The notes: generated by a model from the sequence alone, not told the origin. Positions 34,856-59,800 are shown, numbered from the stretch's first letter. The stretch: 64,000 nucleotides of DNA from Lagopus muta (GCF_023343835.1 NC_064440.1:30449537-30513536), one strand, 5' to 3'. Numbers and translations: made by a program.

Positions 34856-37800
34856 TGAAAATGATTATAGTGCATGAAAGCACTGATCTGAGCTGCATGA
34901 TTCATCTGCAGAAGCAAGGCCTCAGCTCACTCCATCAACCACCTCATCAAAACTTGCTAACACATAGAAAAGATACACCCAGCTGCAAGAAACTCAACAT
35001 CTCGGTAACATTTTGTCTACATACACATAGCATACAGTATCTGCAATTAAAATAGCAGAACTCAACGTAGCAAAACTCCTTTTCTTGAACAGACGAGTAA
35101 AATAAAGAATTCCAGTCACTAAGAGGTAATACAGGTTTCTAGTGCACCAGGTTCCAACACACGAATGGAAAATGATGACTATACTTACAGGATATAGCCT
35201 GTAAATACTGCATACGGATTAATTATTTCAGAATAGCATACAAATTTAAAAATCCAAGATTTAATGCTCAAGTTAGGGCCAGGGAAGAATTCCCTCTCAC
35301 TGTGTGCTTAGGGGCATCAACTAGGGGCATCATCTGTTTTCATTCTACTATCTTCCCACATATAGCTAAAGAAAAGTGTTCTGCAGTGTTACCAGCAGCA
35401 TACGACAACATGATAAATGCTAGCAAGTCACATACAGTAGAGTTGGCATATGGGATCTACAAAGCAAGCAAAGCATGGACAGAAGCAACAATTCAAGACA
35501 GTCTTGGAAACTGAATTACCTTTACTGCTGCTTGTGCACTCCAGATAAGAATTTAAATACTCCACACAAACAAACGCTCACATTCTCATTACGCAAAAGA
35601 GAACCGAGGCCCTTCATTCACCAAAGACGACGTTGTTAGGAGATGTCCCACCACAGCTAGAGCTATTGCAAGGCTACTAAGGACACGTACTTTATCCACA
35701 GATAAGTCATCTCTACCAATCATGAGAACATAAAGCACACTTTCAGAAAGAAATTCATTTTGCTTCCTACTACTGAGAAGCTCAGCAGCAAGAAATTCTT
35801 AATAATATTCCCCTCCAACTTGCCTGGCTGCCTAGGAGCTGATGCACTTACGGACAGCCTTTCAAGAGGCCTACAAGAGCAAAACTATGGCTTAATCCAG
35901 ACAGAAATCCAGAAAATAACTCCACTCCTTGCTTGTGATCCACAACATAGCAGACAAGAATCAGCACAAACTCAGTGCATCTTCGGAAACTGCTCTTTTG
36001 AAATCCTAAACTGATCTTTTCAAAATTTCTAATCCTTTTTCTTTGGTGACCAGATACCTACTCTGATGCAGAACAGGATCACTGGAGCGCAAAATTTCAT
36101 TCACTTGAGCTGACATGAACAAAGCCATTTGCTACAGTCTTTGCCTTTCCATGATAAAAGTGAGTTTAAGGAATGACGTAGTCTTGGTACCTACAATTTA
36201 AAATATTCTTTAAACAAGAATCTGCTGTATATTTAAATTACTGTAGGAAAACGATACTCAATTTAGACAACTCAAATCCACTATCGGGGATTTACTGTTA
36301 TTTTCAACAGAAGATATCAAAGTCTCTTTTCGAAAAGGGACTCATCACAACTGATGCAATTCTAAGCAGGGCAATACTGAACCTCTAAAAGTAACTTTCA
36401 ATAAATTGTGCGTTCTTATGAAAATACACTTCAAAATACATAATGGATAAGTAATAAAGCAAACAAAGGAAAAAAAGAAAATTTCATCACTTTTGGCTAT
36501 AAAATTAGTCATATAAATAATCCAGTGGAGTGAATACAGGAAAATAGGTACCGTATTTCGTATAGAGAAGTTAAATTAGTTAACAAGAAAAAGTACCAAA
36601 GGGATGCTAATATGGCAAGCCATCTTAATCCCTAAAACAGATGAACTGCATAATTAAATCAGAGTCTTTTGGCCAAAGAGAATCAGAGACATCAGAAAAA
36701 CTTGGACTAATGGACTGCTAGTACAATCCCAATTATCTTACATATTCTTCTAGAAACAGTCACCAGACAGCCAACAATTCCAAAAGAAGAGACGCAGTTC
36801 ACAGAACAATTTCCTGAGTATTCACTCCCACAAGCCCAGCCACATAGGATATTTCCCAACTCTGAGTGCACACGTCAGATGGATGTTAATAAACACCACC
36901 ATCATGCTTTACTCCCAACCTCCCCCCCGATTTCTCAGAAGACAGAATTCCTGAAGCACTGGCATGGAAGAAAATCAAGGCGTGCTTCAACAACGGTGGC
37001 AAAAAGGCAGGAGGATGGCAGTGCCAGGCAGTCAACTAAGTGCACCCTACAGTTTACCTGCATGCATTTCATGCTTGGACCGGACCTCACCGTTGAACCT
37101 AAACTACTACAAAGTACAGGAAACACTTGTAACGTTTTTTAGGATGATTTGTAGTCAAACTGCCAAGGCCAAGATGCTGGAACTTATTTAATCAGGGAAG
37201 CATCTTAAAAGCCACAGAAAGACATTCTATATACAAAGCACGTTCAAAGGGTATGTATATTTTTCTGTTAGCCAAAATTGAAACTATCACTTCAACAAGA
37301 TGAACATTAAAAATAAAGAACATTTTGATGGTCTTTCCCTTCCCCTATACATATCTTAGTTACACTTCATGCATCCATGACTTTTGGTAAGCTTAACTCT
37401 AAGTTGAGTCATAAGTAGTATTTATATTGCATTACAGACCAAATTTTGCAATCTGCTCTCATGCTTATAAAAAACCCCAATTTTTAAAGCCTGCTTAACT
37501 CCACTGTGATGCACAATCTAGGACATAAGTAGCTTGGATTAGTAAAATGTAGGCACATACATCTCCAAATCATAAAATAAAAAGCAACAGCTTTCCCACC
37601 AAAGGGCACTATTACATACTATAACATAACTTGTCTAAACCTGCACACTTATTCATCGTAGTCCAAAGTCTAACTTATAAATCCGAAGGAATCCAAGACG
37701 ATGTTTTGGAGCACAACTCTTACAACAGTATGCAGAAGAGAAGATTTTAACTAGCAACAAAGCTTAAAGAAGCCACTGAGATCAGCAGCAACAGCAGCTC

Positions 37801-38139
37801 TAAATGTGACCAGAACCAGTCCTTTCCTGCAGGAGGTGGATGCTGATGCCAGTTGTCAACATCCTCAGTTCAGAACAAAGCGGACTAAAAAAGATAGGCA
37901 ACACCTTATGACAGCAGAGATCATGAACTCCAGTAACCACACAGCATGTACAGATCCCCCTGCTGCCACTGCTGTACAAAACAGTTACCTCTTGCACACC
38001 GATGGACAGAGAGGACAGCAATGCTTTAGAACTTTTCTGAGAAATCCAACAGAGATCTTCTTCTGGTGCCAAGGGACTAAATGATGACGCATTATACAAA
38101 GTGGTAGTGACAAATCCCTAGAAAAATTCACATATAAAA
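34856..38139. other. Intergenic sequence downstream of FAM171B
   Basis: No exon or mobile element recognised. Part of it could belong to a longer FAM171B 3' untranslated region if a polyadenylation site further left than 38159 is used. Confidence 0.4.
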
Positions 38140-38557
38140 TACTGTACAGATAATCACATTTATTGGGAACAAGACTGAGAAATGGCTTGAGCCACTATAG
38201 TACTGCTTCAGCAAAAAAAATTAAAAAAACAACAAAAAACGATGTGCCTACATTTCTCACCGTGCATTCTAAGAGTTGTGTCAAAAAAAAATGACAGGCT
38301 AATTAAAATGTGGACCCTCTCTACACTGCCAGCAAAATTAGGAATTGGAAATTTTTCATGTGTTATCAATTAATTCCTATTGAATATCAATTGCCCAGCT
38401 GAAGTTAAAGTAACTCAATCTGTACATTAAAAAATGTTAATTTTTCTTGATACTAGAAAACAATATTTCCTTTGTAAACCCTACACTGCAGAATTACACA
38501 AGCAGCCAAGAAGTCACCAACCAGCAGGGAGAGCAACAACACAAAGCACATTGTGTT
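38140..38557 (-). other. FAM171B: FAM171B 3' untranslated region (short form)
   Basis: It runs from just after the stop codon to the first good polyadenylation signal on the minus strand. The sequence is AT-rich with A and T homopolymers and no open frame continuing the gene. The right boundary is set by the stop codon; the left one is inferred from the signal at 38159-38164 plus a usual cleavage distance. A longer 3' end is possible. Confidence 0.5.
38159..38164 (-). terminator. FAM171B: Polyadenylation signal AATAAA for FAM171B
   Basis: TTTATT on the plus strand is AATAAA on the minus strand, about 395 bases after the FAM171B stop codon. The sequence downstream on the minus strand is T- and TG-rich, as expected for the downstream element. 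Use of this site is not proven. Confidence 0.5.
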
Positions 38558-48486
<9,929 letters not shown>

Positions 48487-51400
48487 TTAACCACTTCACT
48501 ATGTTCATGCTTTATGTGCTTATGCAGTCCATTTCATATATGGTCCATTCCTGTCCCACCATAGCTAAATTACTGCAAAAGGGAGGAAGAGTTGTACCAA
48601 AAGGAAGCAAAAAACCTTGGCAATGGAGATGCCAGAAGTAAAAAAATGACAATCATTTACTAACAAAAACAACAACAGACACCTTCCCAAATGAAGAAGT
48701 AATTCTTCCTGCTCTCACTGAAGCTTGAACAATGCACATGTGACGATGTGAGACTCAGTGTGCCCTGCAAGTACTCTGCCATATCACACTGACAGTTGTA
48801 GCTGGTCTTGTTAGACAAGTGTAACCCTCAGCTTGGCCCTCACTTTTAGAGTTGCATCTTACATTTTTTTTTAGGAACAGAAATTAAAATCTACAAACGG
48901 TGAGCCAACAATTTTTCTTACATGTATGAAGTTCTTAAACAGTAATCAAATCCAGATTTAGACTATTATCTCTCATCAGATTTACCCTGCTGGTCTGGTT
49001 TTCACCTTTCACTATCACACTTTCTAAATACCATTTGCCTATTGCTAATTACTCATTCCTTTGGGATACCAGGTGTCTTGCAGAGATGAGGATCATAATG
49101 GTTGAGTAATATACTGAAAACATTAAGTGCACTTGAATTACATTCAATTTAATCTGCCACCTCGACTGTAACTAAGTTACGAGGGAATCTTTCCACAGAG
49201 AGCAAGTACATAAATGCGAACCAGAAAAAAGGAATTCTTATTACTTCCAGGATGAAATACAGTTCTCAGCATGAAGTACCTATGGACCACTGTTAAGACA
49301 GGTTGAAACATCAATTTCTCAATATTCTGAGCACAGAATTACTACTATTCAACACCACTGCACTCCTACTACGCAAGGGTTATTAAATACATTAGTTATC
49401 AATATGCATTTATGTTTAAGTCATTTGTCAACGAGAGTTTCCTTGAAATTTCTCAGCACAAAAATAGACTCAATTTCATTATGTTATCTCCCCTATAATC
49501 AAGATTGACACAGCACTGCAAGATTACTACCACTGACCTTGATTTAAATCAAAAGGCCTTGGGAAGCCAACTGCTACCTATAGAGCAGTATGCAAGGAAA
49601 ACACCTAACTGAGGTCTCTGTGACGTAAGTATTGGCTAATGTCTACTGTATGCACAGAGCACACTATATATTCATGTACAGAAAGCTATACATTATTACT
49701 CAGTTTAGTACTACTTATCACATGTAGCAAAAAACCTCAGAGCTTTGCCAGTCTGATCCTCTAAGACATTACAGAGTAATCCACATCCAGCAAATTAGTA
49801 TCTACTTAAAGCAAAGGTAAAACAGTACTCAAACATATTTATAGAATTAAAAAGCAATGAACTTAGAATGTTGCTATCATCTCTTATTCACAGCTTTTCT
49901 CAATTACAATTGCTTTTAATTTGTTGTTGAGAAAGGATTTTTAAAACCTCTAACGATTAGATACATTTGTGACAACTAACCAAATTATGACGACTCAGCA
50001 GATCCTTCAACACTGGACCAGTTACACACTCCTAGCATCACTCCAGGGGATCCTGGAACTTGGAAGACAGGCAGTTTGCCCTCAGCAATGGCTGCTGAAA
50101 CAGCCACTAAATAGGGAAAATAGGCTGCACCCAACATTCTGATCCTGTTGCCAGAAACCGTTTTGTTAAACAGTATTAAAAAACAAAATCACTAGCATAG
50201 AACTGATGCTCATGCCAGCAGGGATGAATTTCATTTACCTGGAACAAAATGGTATTTTAGCAGTCATCAAGCAATCCAGTCATTTGAGAAAGGAACCTAC
50301 CATTAACAGCTCGATGCAGTAAAAAGAAATGGAAATTTTTTTGAAAAGTTTACCATGTTTAAACTTCTGACATCTTCTAGTCCTATCAGTGTTTTTATTT
50401 GTGTGCTCCCATTTTCCACTAGTAAATCAAAATAGATAAAAATACAGAGAATCACTACATCCCTCCTCCAACAATTAGTACATTCAAAGGTACTATCATG
50501 CAAGAATATGACTTCCCCTCATTTCCTTCAGTTACAGCCATGCTAAAACCTACTTCTCCAGCAGATTTTGATTGAAACAACAGACTGCGGAATCCTTCAA
50601 GAAAAACAAGAGCTTTCCTGCTCCCCCAGCCATATTTCACTGTTGCACTGATGGAGCTGGCTGCACCAAAGCATCCTGCAGCAGAGCAGCAACAACAACC
50701 CAGATAAAAGCAACACGATGCTTTGGTTCTCAGAGCTCAGACTGTGCATGCATTGGTAACACAGTGCCCCTGACTGATCCATCCCTTTCCAAACCTGACA
50801 TCCATCCCTGGACCAACTCACTTTTCATATTAGCTCTTTCAATTCCCTCACACACATTCAGAGCACAAATGTATCGGCATATTTAACAGCACTGAGTTAT
50901 TAACAACATTATTTTAACACTGACAATACCTCAGTTTTGAGGATCTTTTCCTCTATAAAAGATCTTAACGCACAAGTCCTCAAGAACGTTCAAGACTCAA
51001 ATAAGGAGGAATTTTTTTTTAAACATCACAGTAATACATACTGAACAGATTATTACAAAAGGAAGTGCTGGTTAACTATTTCACAAAACCAAAGTTCATA
51101 CGTTTAAGGACTTCCCGAACTCGTGCTGTTTTCTGGTCACTACCACTTGCCAAACAAGTGGGTCAGCTCTATCTCAGTATTAAATAGATTTGACAGAACT
51201 CCCACAGTTAGAAAAAAGAACTCAGTCTGTGCTAATTTGATTTGCGCTGCCTCTGAGGAATAGAGATTTGTCTCTTGGCAAGCCCACTGAAAATGCCAGC
51301 TTTAAGACATTTAAACATTTGCTGATAAATGTTCATACAAATGTAGGAGCTAATTAGAAAAAAGGAAACAATGCCTTCTACCACACTTAGCATGCTTCAG

Positions 51401-54400
51401 AAATGCCACAGTTAATAAACGACACCTCACAACGAGCAACAAAACTCAGTGCCTGGGATTTAGCTTCACATCACTATCCTAATTCAGAGATCATATCACA
51501 GCATTAAGCACAAGAAATACTTTGTACCCAGCTCTCAATTCCGAGCATAACAGTGCAAAGAAAAATCTGTCTTCATAGCAGCCTGATGTAATCTGTTAAT
51601 CCTTCAGCTGCAGACAAACACGTTACCTGGTTGCAGTATATATCTGTGGGCCTGGCTGTCCCTCCACAGCCCCAGCTCCAATGCCCAAAGCCAAGGAGTG
51701 CTGGAACCGAAATCCTCCTGCACTCTGGGACAGGGAACTGCCTGGGAAGCACCCCTACACATTCTGAGCCCCAAACCAATTCCCTTTCCATATCTCTCAC
51801 CAACTTCCTACAGTGAGAAAGGCTGGCCGTTACCCTTCTCAAGCACACAAACAACTATCCAATTAAGCAATTGCCTTACAGAGTGGAAGGAACGGGAATT
51901 ACTGTTAAATTATTTATTAGTTCCTTTCTTAAGAAGAGATTTTTCTCATCCTTGCCTAGAGAATGTTTAATCTAATGCCAGAGAAGTCCCAAAAAGACAT
52001 GGACTTAGATGTGTCTTACGGAAACTGCCAACGCTCCCTAGCTCTCAGCTAACGAGAGAGAGAAAACATGTGCTGTGCAATTTGCTTGACCTTAACTTAC
52101 TGAACAGTTATTTTTCCTCTCTCTTATATTCATACGCCACCATATTTTTTGGCTTAAGGTAATTAAGGACATGAAAGGTGCACTGATCTGTGAAGAAGCA
52201 ATCCCATGTTCTAAGAATATCAGCCTGTGCTATCCACTGCAACACTTCATGCGTAGCACCAGTGAAAAAGAGTCAGTGAAATGCAACCTACACCTACCTG
52301 GCTTTAGTAAAAAGGTTATGTGGAAACCTTTTGTTCTGCACTACGGTGCGATGCGCTGAGAGTGCAGATGTTGCTGCCCTGCGCAGTGCATTACAATGAG
52401 CTTACTGGTGGCCCCCAACCCCTGCTAACTATTTCATGGTAATATTCTGCTGGTTAGTGTCAGACCCATTATGCCTCACGTTATGCTTCACAGCTATCAA
52501 GTAACCTGCAAGTCTGATTAATAACCCCTATATCCTAACATAAGCTTCCTAGCTATCAGTGCTTTCCTGGAACCACACAGCTTTCTATAGACTCAGTGTA
52601 CAGATGGGTCTGTACACGTATAAAGTCATTCCTAACTCCGCAGAAGCAATTCTACATATTCCCAGCTGGTAACAGAATATCTCAATCAGTAACTAATTAT
52701 AGCATTCTTTGCAAAATATATATGTGTGATAATTACATGGTACTCCTCTGCTTTAAAATAATAGCACAAAATAAAGAAAAACGCTTAGCTTTGTTTTGGG
52801 GCATTTAGATACTAACAACAAACAGACCTTCTACTAACCAAAAAGGACAAACAGTTGACAACTAGCTGACAAGGTTTCATTCTTGCCCTGGAAGACAGCC
52901 TTAAGAACGTCCCTGCAGGAACACTCCAAGCATCACTGCCTCCAGGCAGCCAGCAGACAAGCAGGGAACAACCGGGCAGCAGGTGGGAAAAAGTGCATGC
53001 ACAAGGACAGAGCTGGGGTACAGCCACACATCAGAGCTGCCCATGTTTAATTTGATCTTCAAGCGAAACAGCAGCATGGTAACTCTAATTTTAAAGCAAG
53101 CGTGGACTGCTCCTTGAAACGCCATTTGGAAAAAGAACCTATTGGCATTTCAGTTTTATTTATCAGTGGTGCTGCTCCACTATAAATAGAGACACGCAGA
53201 GAACTGCTTTTAGGCAATGTAAAGGCCATAGTAAAAATGAAGCGCGAAGTAAATCGGAGCCCAGAGCTAATCAACATCTGCTCCACTTGAACACAATCTG
53301 CTAATTCCATGAAGGCAGGACCATAATATCTATACGGTGCAGTTCCATACTTCAGCACTATCTTAAGAAAATATTCTAATGCACAATGGAACATGAAGGT
53401 GTACAATGAAAAGAGCAAAAATGTATGCAGTGGAGCAGAACACATTACTGACTTCCAAGGACAAAGCAGCAGAGCAGGGTCTGGAAAAGTAGGACACAGC
53501 AGTGTTCACATCGCCCTACTTCTGGTCAACCAATTTCCACAGAAGCCATCAACAAAATCCTAATTATGAAGGAGCGAAGGCCAGATCCTGAGGGGAACAG
53601 CAGTGCCTTTCACAGAGAAAGGCATTCACATTCATTTTTATGGCAGATGTAGTTTAACCCATTCTAGTCAGATGTAGATATCGCTGACAAACACTTCAAG
53701 AGAAACTGAGACAGCTAAACTAGGAAAAACAACTGAATTCAGTGTTGCTTAAGCGTGGATTCAAAATCCCTTCCACCACTTCATGAGCTATTATTAGTCT
53801 AAACAATTTATTGTTGATGTCGTTCAGGAGACTTTCAATCCCTGAATCTTACAATGGCTTCAAATGCAGCATTATTTCAGACAGACATTTCCTTGCTTCT
53901 GCAACACATGCTGTGCTAAGCACATACAGACCACAGTGCCAGAGTCTTTAAGCATCTGCAAATTACTAAGAAGAAAATGGCAGTTATTTACTGCAAGTTC
54001 ATTCCTGTCGACACGTGCATTATTTCATCACACACTGCAGTGTTTATGTGGCCCTTCTTTCTACCTTAATCGGGCAAAACAGAAACACAACTTCATAAAA
54101 CATTTTGCTCACTATCTTGATTTCCCAGTTCCACACAAAGACCAGATGACACCTTTTGAAACAATTGCATGTTTGCTTTTAAGAGCTGAGCAAAGCAGCA
54201 ATGTGAGAGAGAGATGAACGTATCTACTGTTATCTCTAACAGCAGCATCTCATCTTTGCCTGCTCATTCACTGTTCTGAAAATTGCATTTACCAATTCTT
54301 TTTTTGCAATGCTGCCTGCTTTTCTTTGAGAACACCTGCTCGATCTCCTTCATTCCATCCTGGGGCCATTTGTGGGATGACTCCGCATCGTATTTCAGTC

Positions 54401-56787
54401 TGTGAGAAGGCTGAGCCTATGGACAAAGACCTTTACTTCTCCTAAGATGGCTTTCTGCAAGTTTCATCAGCTTTAAAAAAGTGACAATTACATAACATCA
54501 GATGTACTGAATCAAGCCTGCCAGAACGTGCACTTCAAATGGAGAGCACAAATCTAGCAGACTGAACAGCCACATGGGGTTGCCCATGGCAAATTAGCAC
54601 ACGTCCAAAACAAGCATCAAGGTCGAGGGTCAATTGGTAGGTCAGAGAATAATTAGTCATCTGGCTCAAAACTGACCCAAAAACCAGTTTCATCTTATAA
54701 TAAAACTCTAACAGATAGAATAGAAAATCTCATTATCTACTGAAATAATATATATACAGATATTTTTACAGTTAGGTATTTTACAGATAAGACTAAGGTC
54801 CACTTCACTGCTAAAGGAGATTCTAGCAGTAAAGAAGTAATAAAACCACTGCACCACTCAAAGAACAGACTTCATTCCCAGTTATACACCCCAACTTATT
54901 TTCCAGCAGTTATTTACAGACTCAGCACCATATCTTCACGTAACAATTATCACTGAATATTTTACTGATGCTTTTACAAAAAATTGTTCTTCACTGAATT
55001 AATTTACCAACAACAAATCTTGTTTCACTTGAAAACAGAATAATTCTTTATTTTCCCTTAACCCCAACACCATATTTCTATGCTTTATATTTTATAGGTA
55101 TGCATGTGCATACATCAACAGAAATCTCAAGCCAAAAAGATGAAAGGAGGGTTTGCAGCAGCTTGAGGCACGCGTTCTGTGTGTGCATTTCTGTTTGCAT
55201 GTTTTGTTTTTAAAGCAGGAGATCAAGAGGATGACATCACTTTCTGAATGGAAATGTTGCCCTCCAAAAGATTTCAAATTATGCCTCATCAGTGCTTAGA
55301 CACTCGTGCAGTTCCCAAAATACTGAGCAGTCACTAGGTCAGTGTCAATCAGTGAACTCATCTCCTTACAGCTTCTGGAATAGGTTACTCCAATTTCAGA
55401 AGGAACTTAAACAACTGAGATTTATTCAGCACTAAGCAGAGCCAACATTCTACACTGGCACACTTAGCTATCATGTTTTGATAGAGGATATAGCTGCCTA
55501 ATGTGGGGAGATTCTTCATAGAACTGAAAGACTTTAGAAATCCCAGTATTTATCAAGTACACATGCCATATCAATCCAGCTATTTTCTTGCACAATATGC
55601 ACCTATACAAATACAGATTGCAGGCTTACCTTGAGATCACATCAAAAGAAAAATCATCACATAGCAAACACAGAAGCTTTTGGAGCTTGTTACCATTGCA
55701 GTGGATTTTTTATATAATTTGATAGCTTACATAATACTTTGTAACATATGAAATGTATTATGTTTTATGCAACATGGGATCTTTCTGAACTTGTTTAAGC
55801 ATCCAAGAGAAGCAAGCAGTAACTCTTAAAATAAAAAAGAGGGCTTACAGAACTATCACCAAAGCAGACCCATCGAAAGTTTTTAAGCATTAAGATTAAC
55901 TACTTCAATACCATGGATCTGGACACAGAGAGGGAAATATGTACCACAGCATAGGTAAATTAACATGTCATCTTCTTCTACTGCCATCTGTTGTATACAA
56001 GAGTGGACTTATTAATTACTTTAAAAATATATATATATCAACCCTCACAACTGATATCTGAGTAGTACCACTGTAAATGGTTATACTTTCCACCAAGATC
56101 TCAGACCAAACACAGAACTATATTGATCAAAAGCATAATAATCATTCCATAGTTGCTGACAAGAACCAAATATTGACAAAACTAAGCCCCTGGAAAATCT
56201 ATAAAATAAACCAGAGCATTATAGGCTGCATCTTCCACGATTACTAATGCATAATCAATAAACACCTTCCAGGAATGATCACAACTGTTAAAACCATGCA
56301 AGAATGTCATCAGGCTAATCCATAAAGCTGCTAACAACTCACTGATCTATCCAATGGGAGTATATCCCCAAACACGGGCAATCACAATTATTAATATACA
56401 TGAAACAGAAGAAAACAAATATTTCAATTCAAATATTTTTATTGGCTCCCTGAGCAGGAGCTAAAAAAATTCAGATATAAAAGCAGCTATACAATTTGTA
56501 GGTGATTGATTTATTTCTGTATGATTTTAACACTGCTGCTGTTCACGGAGCTCAGTGAAAGAACACACTACACTTGTTTGGTAAGTAGCTGAATGTTCCT
56601 TCCTCCCTGCTGCCAAATGCCTTCTCCATTCAACTTACATACTGAAATCATGACGTTTCACCACCCAAGACTTAACGTGTTAGCTCACAGCATATAATAA
56701 GCCAGAGGTTTCATATATTCTACTGCATCGGCGTACTTGCATAACTAATAATAATTTCAGTAACATTCAAAATGAACACGTACTAGT

Positions 56788-56892
56788 GATGCTGCAACGA
56801 TGACAATTACCATAGCAACTTAGCATTTTTATTGGCTGCTATTTCGTTGCATCAGCCAGACTGGCTGTCAGAAGGATGGTTACTATGGAAGC
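56788..56892. promoter_or_regulatory. Possible regulatory module with X-box-like, CCAAT and CARE-like motifs
   Basis: ATTACCATAGCAAC (56806-56819) is close to the RFX X-box (GTTRCCATRGCAAC). ATTGG (56831-56835) is an inverted CCAAT box. TTGCATCA (56847-56854) equals the C/EBP-ATF response element core. A second X-box-like word, GTTACTATGGAAGC, is at 56879-56892. The words TGCAACGA and TCGTTGCA flank the first X-box in inverted orientation. Function is inferred only from motif clustering in the first intron. Confidence 0.3.
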
Positions 56893-59800
56893 TGGGAATT
56901 CACCTCCTGGAGCAAAGCAGATGGGCAGACGCGACAAATTGCTGTGGTCTGCAGAGCTTCACTTCTTTAGGATTAATTTCTTCATTTTAAGTAACTCGTT
57001 CTGTAATCTTAGGAAGATAAATGATGAATATACAACATCAAAGTCTTCAAACATGCATCAAATGAAGAAAAGACTGTGAGTGGAAGAGATTTAAATGAAC
57101 GAGCAAATGCTGGTAATAACTCCCAACACCTTCAGAACCTCAGAGCACCTCAGCACATGTAGCTCAGAAGCTACTGTAAGTTTTCTGATCTCAGTTTATT
57201 CAGTTGCTGATAGTAAATGTGACTGCCTGTACCATTTACCTCACATCAGAACTGAGGGAATGAAAAAGACTGAGTACTACAATTCACAATTCCTTTCATA
57301 GTATTGAGCAGAAAGGGAGGAAGGAAACATCAAATTCGGCACAACAGCTTATTTCAACTGCCATGTCTTAAATTCCCACCCTACATTTTATACTCAGAAA
57401 TCAAAAAATGAAAAACCATCAGCACAAACCTACTGTGTGATAAGCAAACACCATGCATTTCCCACTCCTGAAGCTGACAATCAAACCACTGTTATGTGGA
57501 TATAAAAATTCATTCAGCACCATCTCTTTGATGAAATGGTATCACTTACTACAGAAAAATTTCCAATGATTTGTCCATCCTGCCCCTTAATGGTCCATGC
57601 ACTGCAACAGACAAAGAATATTCCAGTAGCTTTAAAGCATCAGGCACCTTACTTGAGCCTCATAGGTTAGGGCCTCACCTACTCATCTCACCTATTTATT
57701 AGTGGTGGCTAGTAAGAACTAGCCGGTAAGAGATCTGTACAAGTTCAAGCATCCCCTTAATCTGACAGAGAATGAAAACAAATGCACAGAAAGACAAAGC
57801 AATACCCTCTTCAAACATGACATTTAATGCTCTATAGGTTTAAGCTTAAGACAGATATGCCTGTACAAACTCACAGCAGAACAGCATAACCTACAAGCCA
57901 GTAACTCAAACATCAATTCATTCCACTCAGGAATTGCAAGGGAAAATCACCGATGCTTTCAATGACACCATTCAATAACACACTGGTCACCTCTCTTGGC
58001 TGAAAACACTTCTCTTCCCTGACAGCTGCAAGATCACATGCACTGTTCATCTCCTCCAAAGGATAAAGGTCCCCTAAGTCCCTCAGTAAGGCCACTCTGC
58101 AGAGATGTTATGGAGAAAATGCAAAGTTCACAAGCCAGTGTTTCCTTACTGAAGTCTTGTCCACATAGGAGAGGAGTTGAAGGCAGTAGATAGGAAATGC
58201 ATATCGCAGCAACAAAATGAGCACCCAATAACGTACTCTATCTTTCCTACACCAGTTTTAACAAAGCTGAGTTTCACAAACTGAATTATTAAATACCACG
58301 TCAATAAATACAATACTTCTACAAATACAATTGCAAATGATGACAACGATTAAATGTTTGTGATTATTAATTTCACGAAGTGAAATTCCACGTATCTCAT
58401 AAAAGATCTTGGAGTAATAGCTCCCAGATCAGATGACCTACAAAGCTGCAACAGCCCCCACAATACAGCTATAAAGCTGCAACCATGTCCCCACAGTAAC
58501 ACACCGCTTCCACATACAGTGATGCCACCCAGCTAAGGGTGATACTGAGCACAGGAACAAAGCGGCCATTGCTACTTGGAATCATTATCGCCTCACCACA
58601 GCTCAGCAGGGCCTCCAGGGCACCTCACCACAGCCCTCCAGGGCCCAGCTTAGGGACAGCTGTTTGAGATGGACATGCAATTATCTGCCCCCCAGCTGCG
58701 TCCCCAGCACAAACACCCGGAGACAAACTAGTTCTCCCTGCACAGCAAGCAGCCAAATTCCTGTAGGGAGTAATTGGAGATCAACTTAGCACCATGGAAA
58801 CCTCTCCAAGATGATGAAAAGGGTTTTATCGACACCAAGACTAAAAATGGGACATGAAGTACTGTGTTCTCCCCAACATGCTCAGATTCACCCAGCACCT
58901 GTGACACGGGGCCAGCTTTTGCAAAGCTGACACAGCTCCAACTTCATGGGGGGAAACGGATCCACTTAGTCGTTTCTGAGACTATCTGTCCCATGAAATT
59001 AAAATCAATCAATCAGAGACACTACAGCACAGGGACAGGTTTCCTATGTTGAGCTTAGAAAGAGAGAGAAATAAAAAGGAATCTGACAACTAATTAAAAA
59101 GCAAGCAGACACAACGATCTTTTTGCCCAACACCAAAACACTGTGCATTATTTTCACCAATATTTTGTCGGGTCTCTATTTCAGCCAATTTAATTATAGA
59201 ATGTTCTCAGTGTTCGTGGTCTATAATCCAAATAAAATCTCTCCAGTGAGAGTATACATTTCCTCCCTTACTTTCACAAACAATGAATTAAGCTCCTGCT
59301 ATATTTATTACAGAAGGTAATTTGTTATTAACAGCTTCCACTGTTCCTAACGTGCTCTAACGATGTTCTGCATTCACCCAGCATAAAAATACCGATTTCT
59401 CCTGATCCGCCACTTCATGAAAGATGTCAGAAAAGAAAAAATATTTTCCAGAATGCCATTAAGAAGCTTTTCTTAATTCCATTAACGTCTCTAACAGTTC
59501 AAAGGGGCAAGAATCACCTCATTCATTCCAGCACAGTGCCCTGGATCTTCCAATGCCTTGACATCACTGACGTTTTTCCCAGTTCAGCTCGCATTAGTGC
59601 AAGCAAATAATCACAGGCAAATTCTCAATCAGCTTTACAACATCATCAAAAATTACTTACAGGAGAACATTCCAATTAGCTGCATTTGGGAACACTGCCC
59701 ACATAAGTCTATAATAATAATTAATAATAAATAAATTTGGTTCCCCGACAGATTTTACAACCCAAGAAATCCTTACCAGGGGGCAGGAAGGCCATACTGC

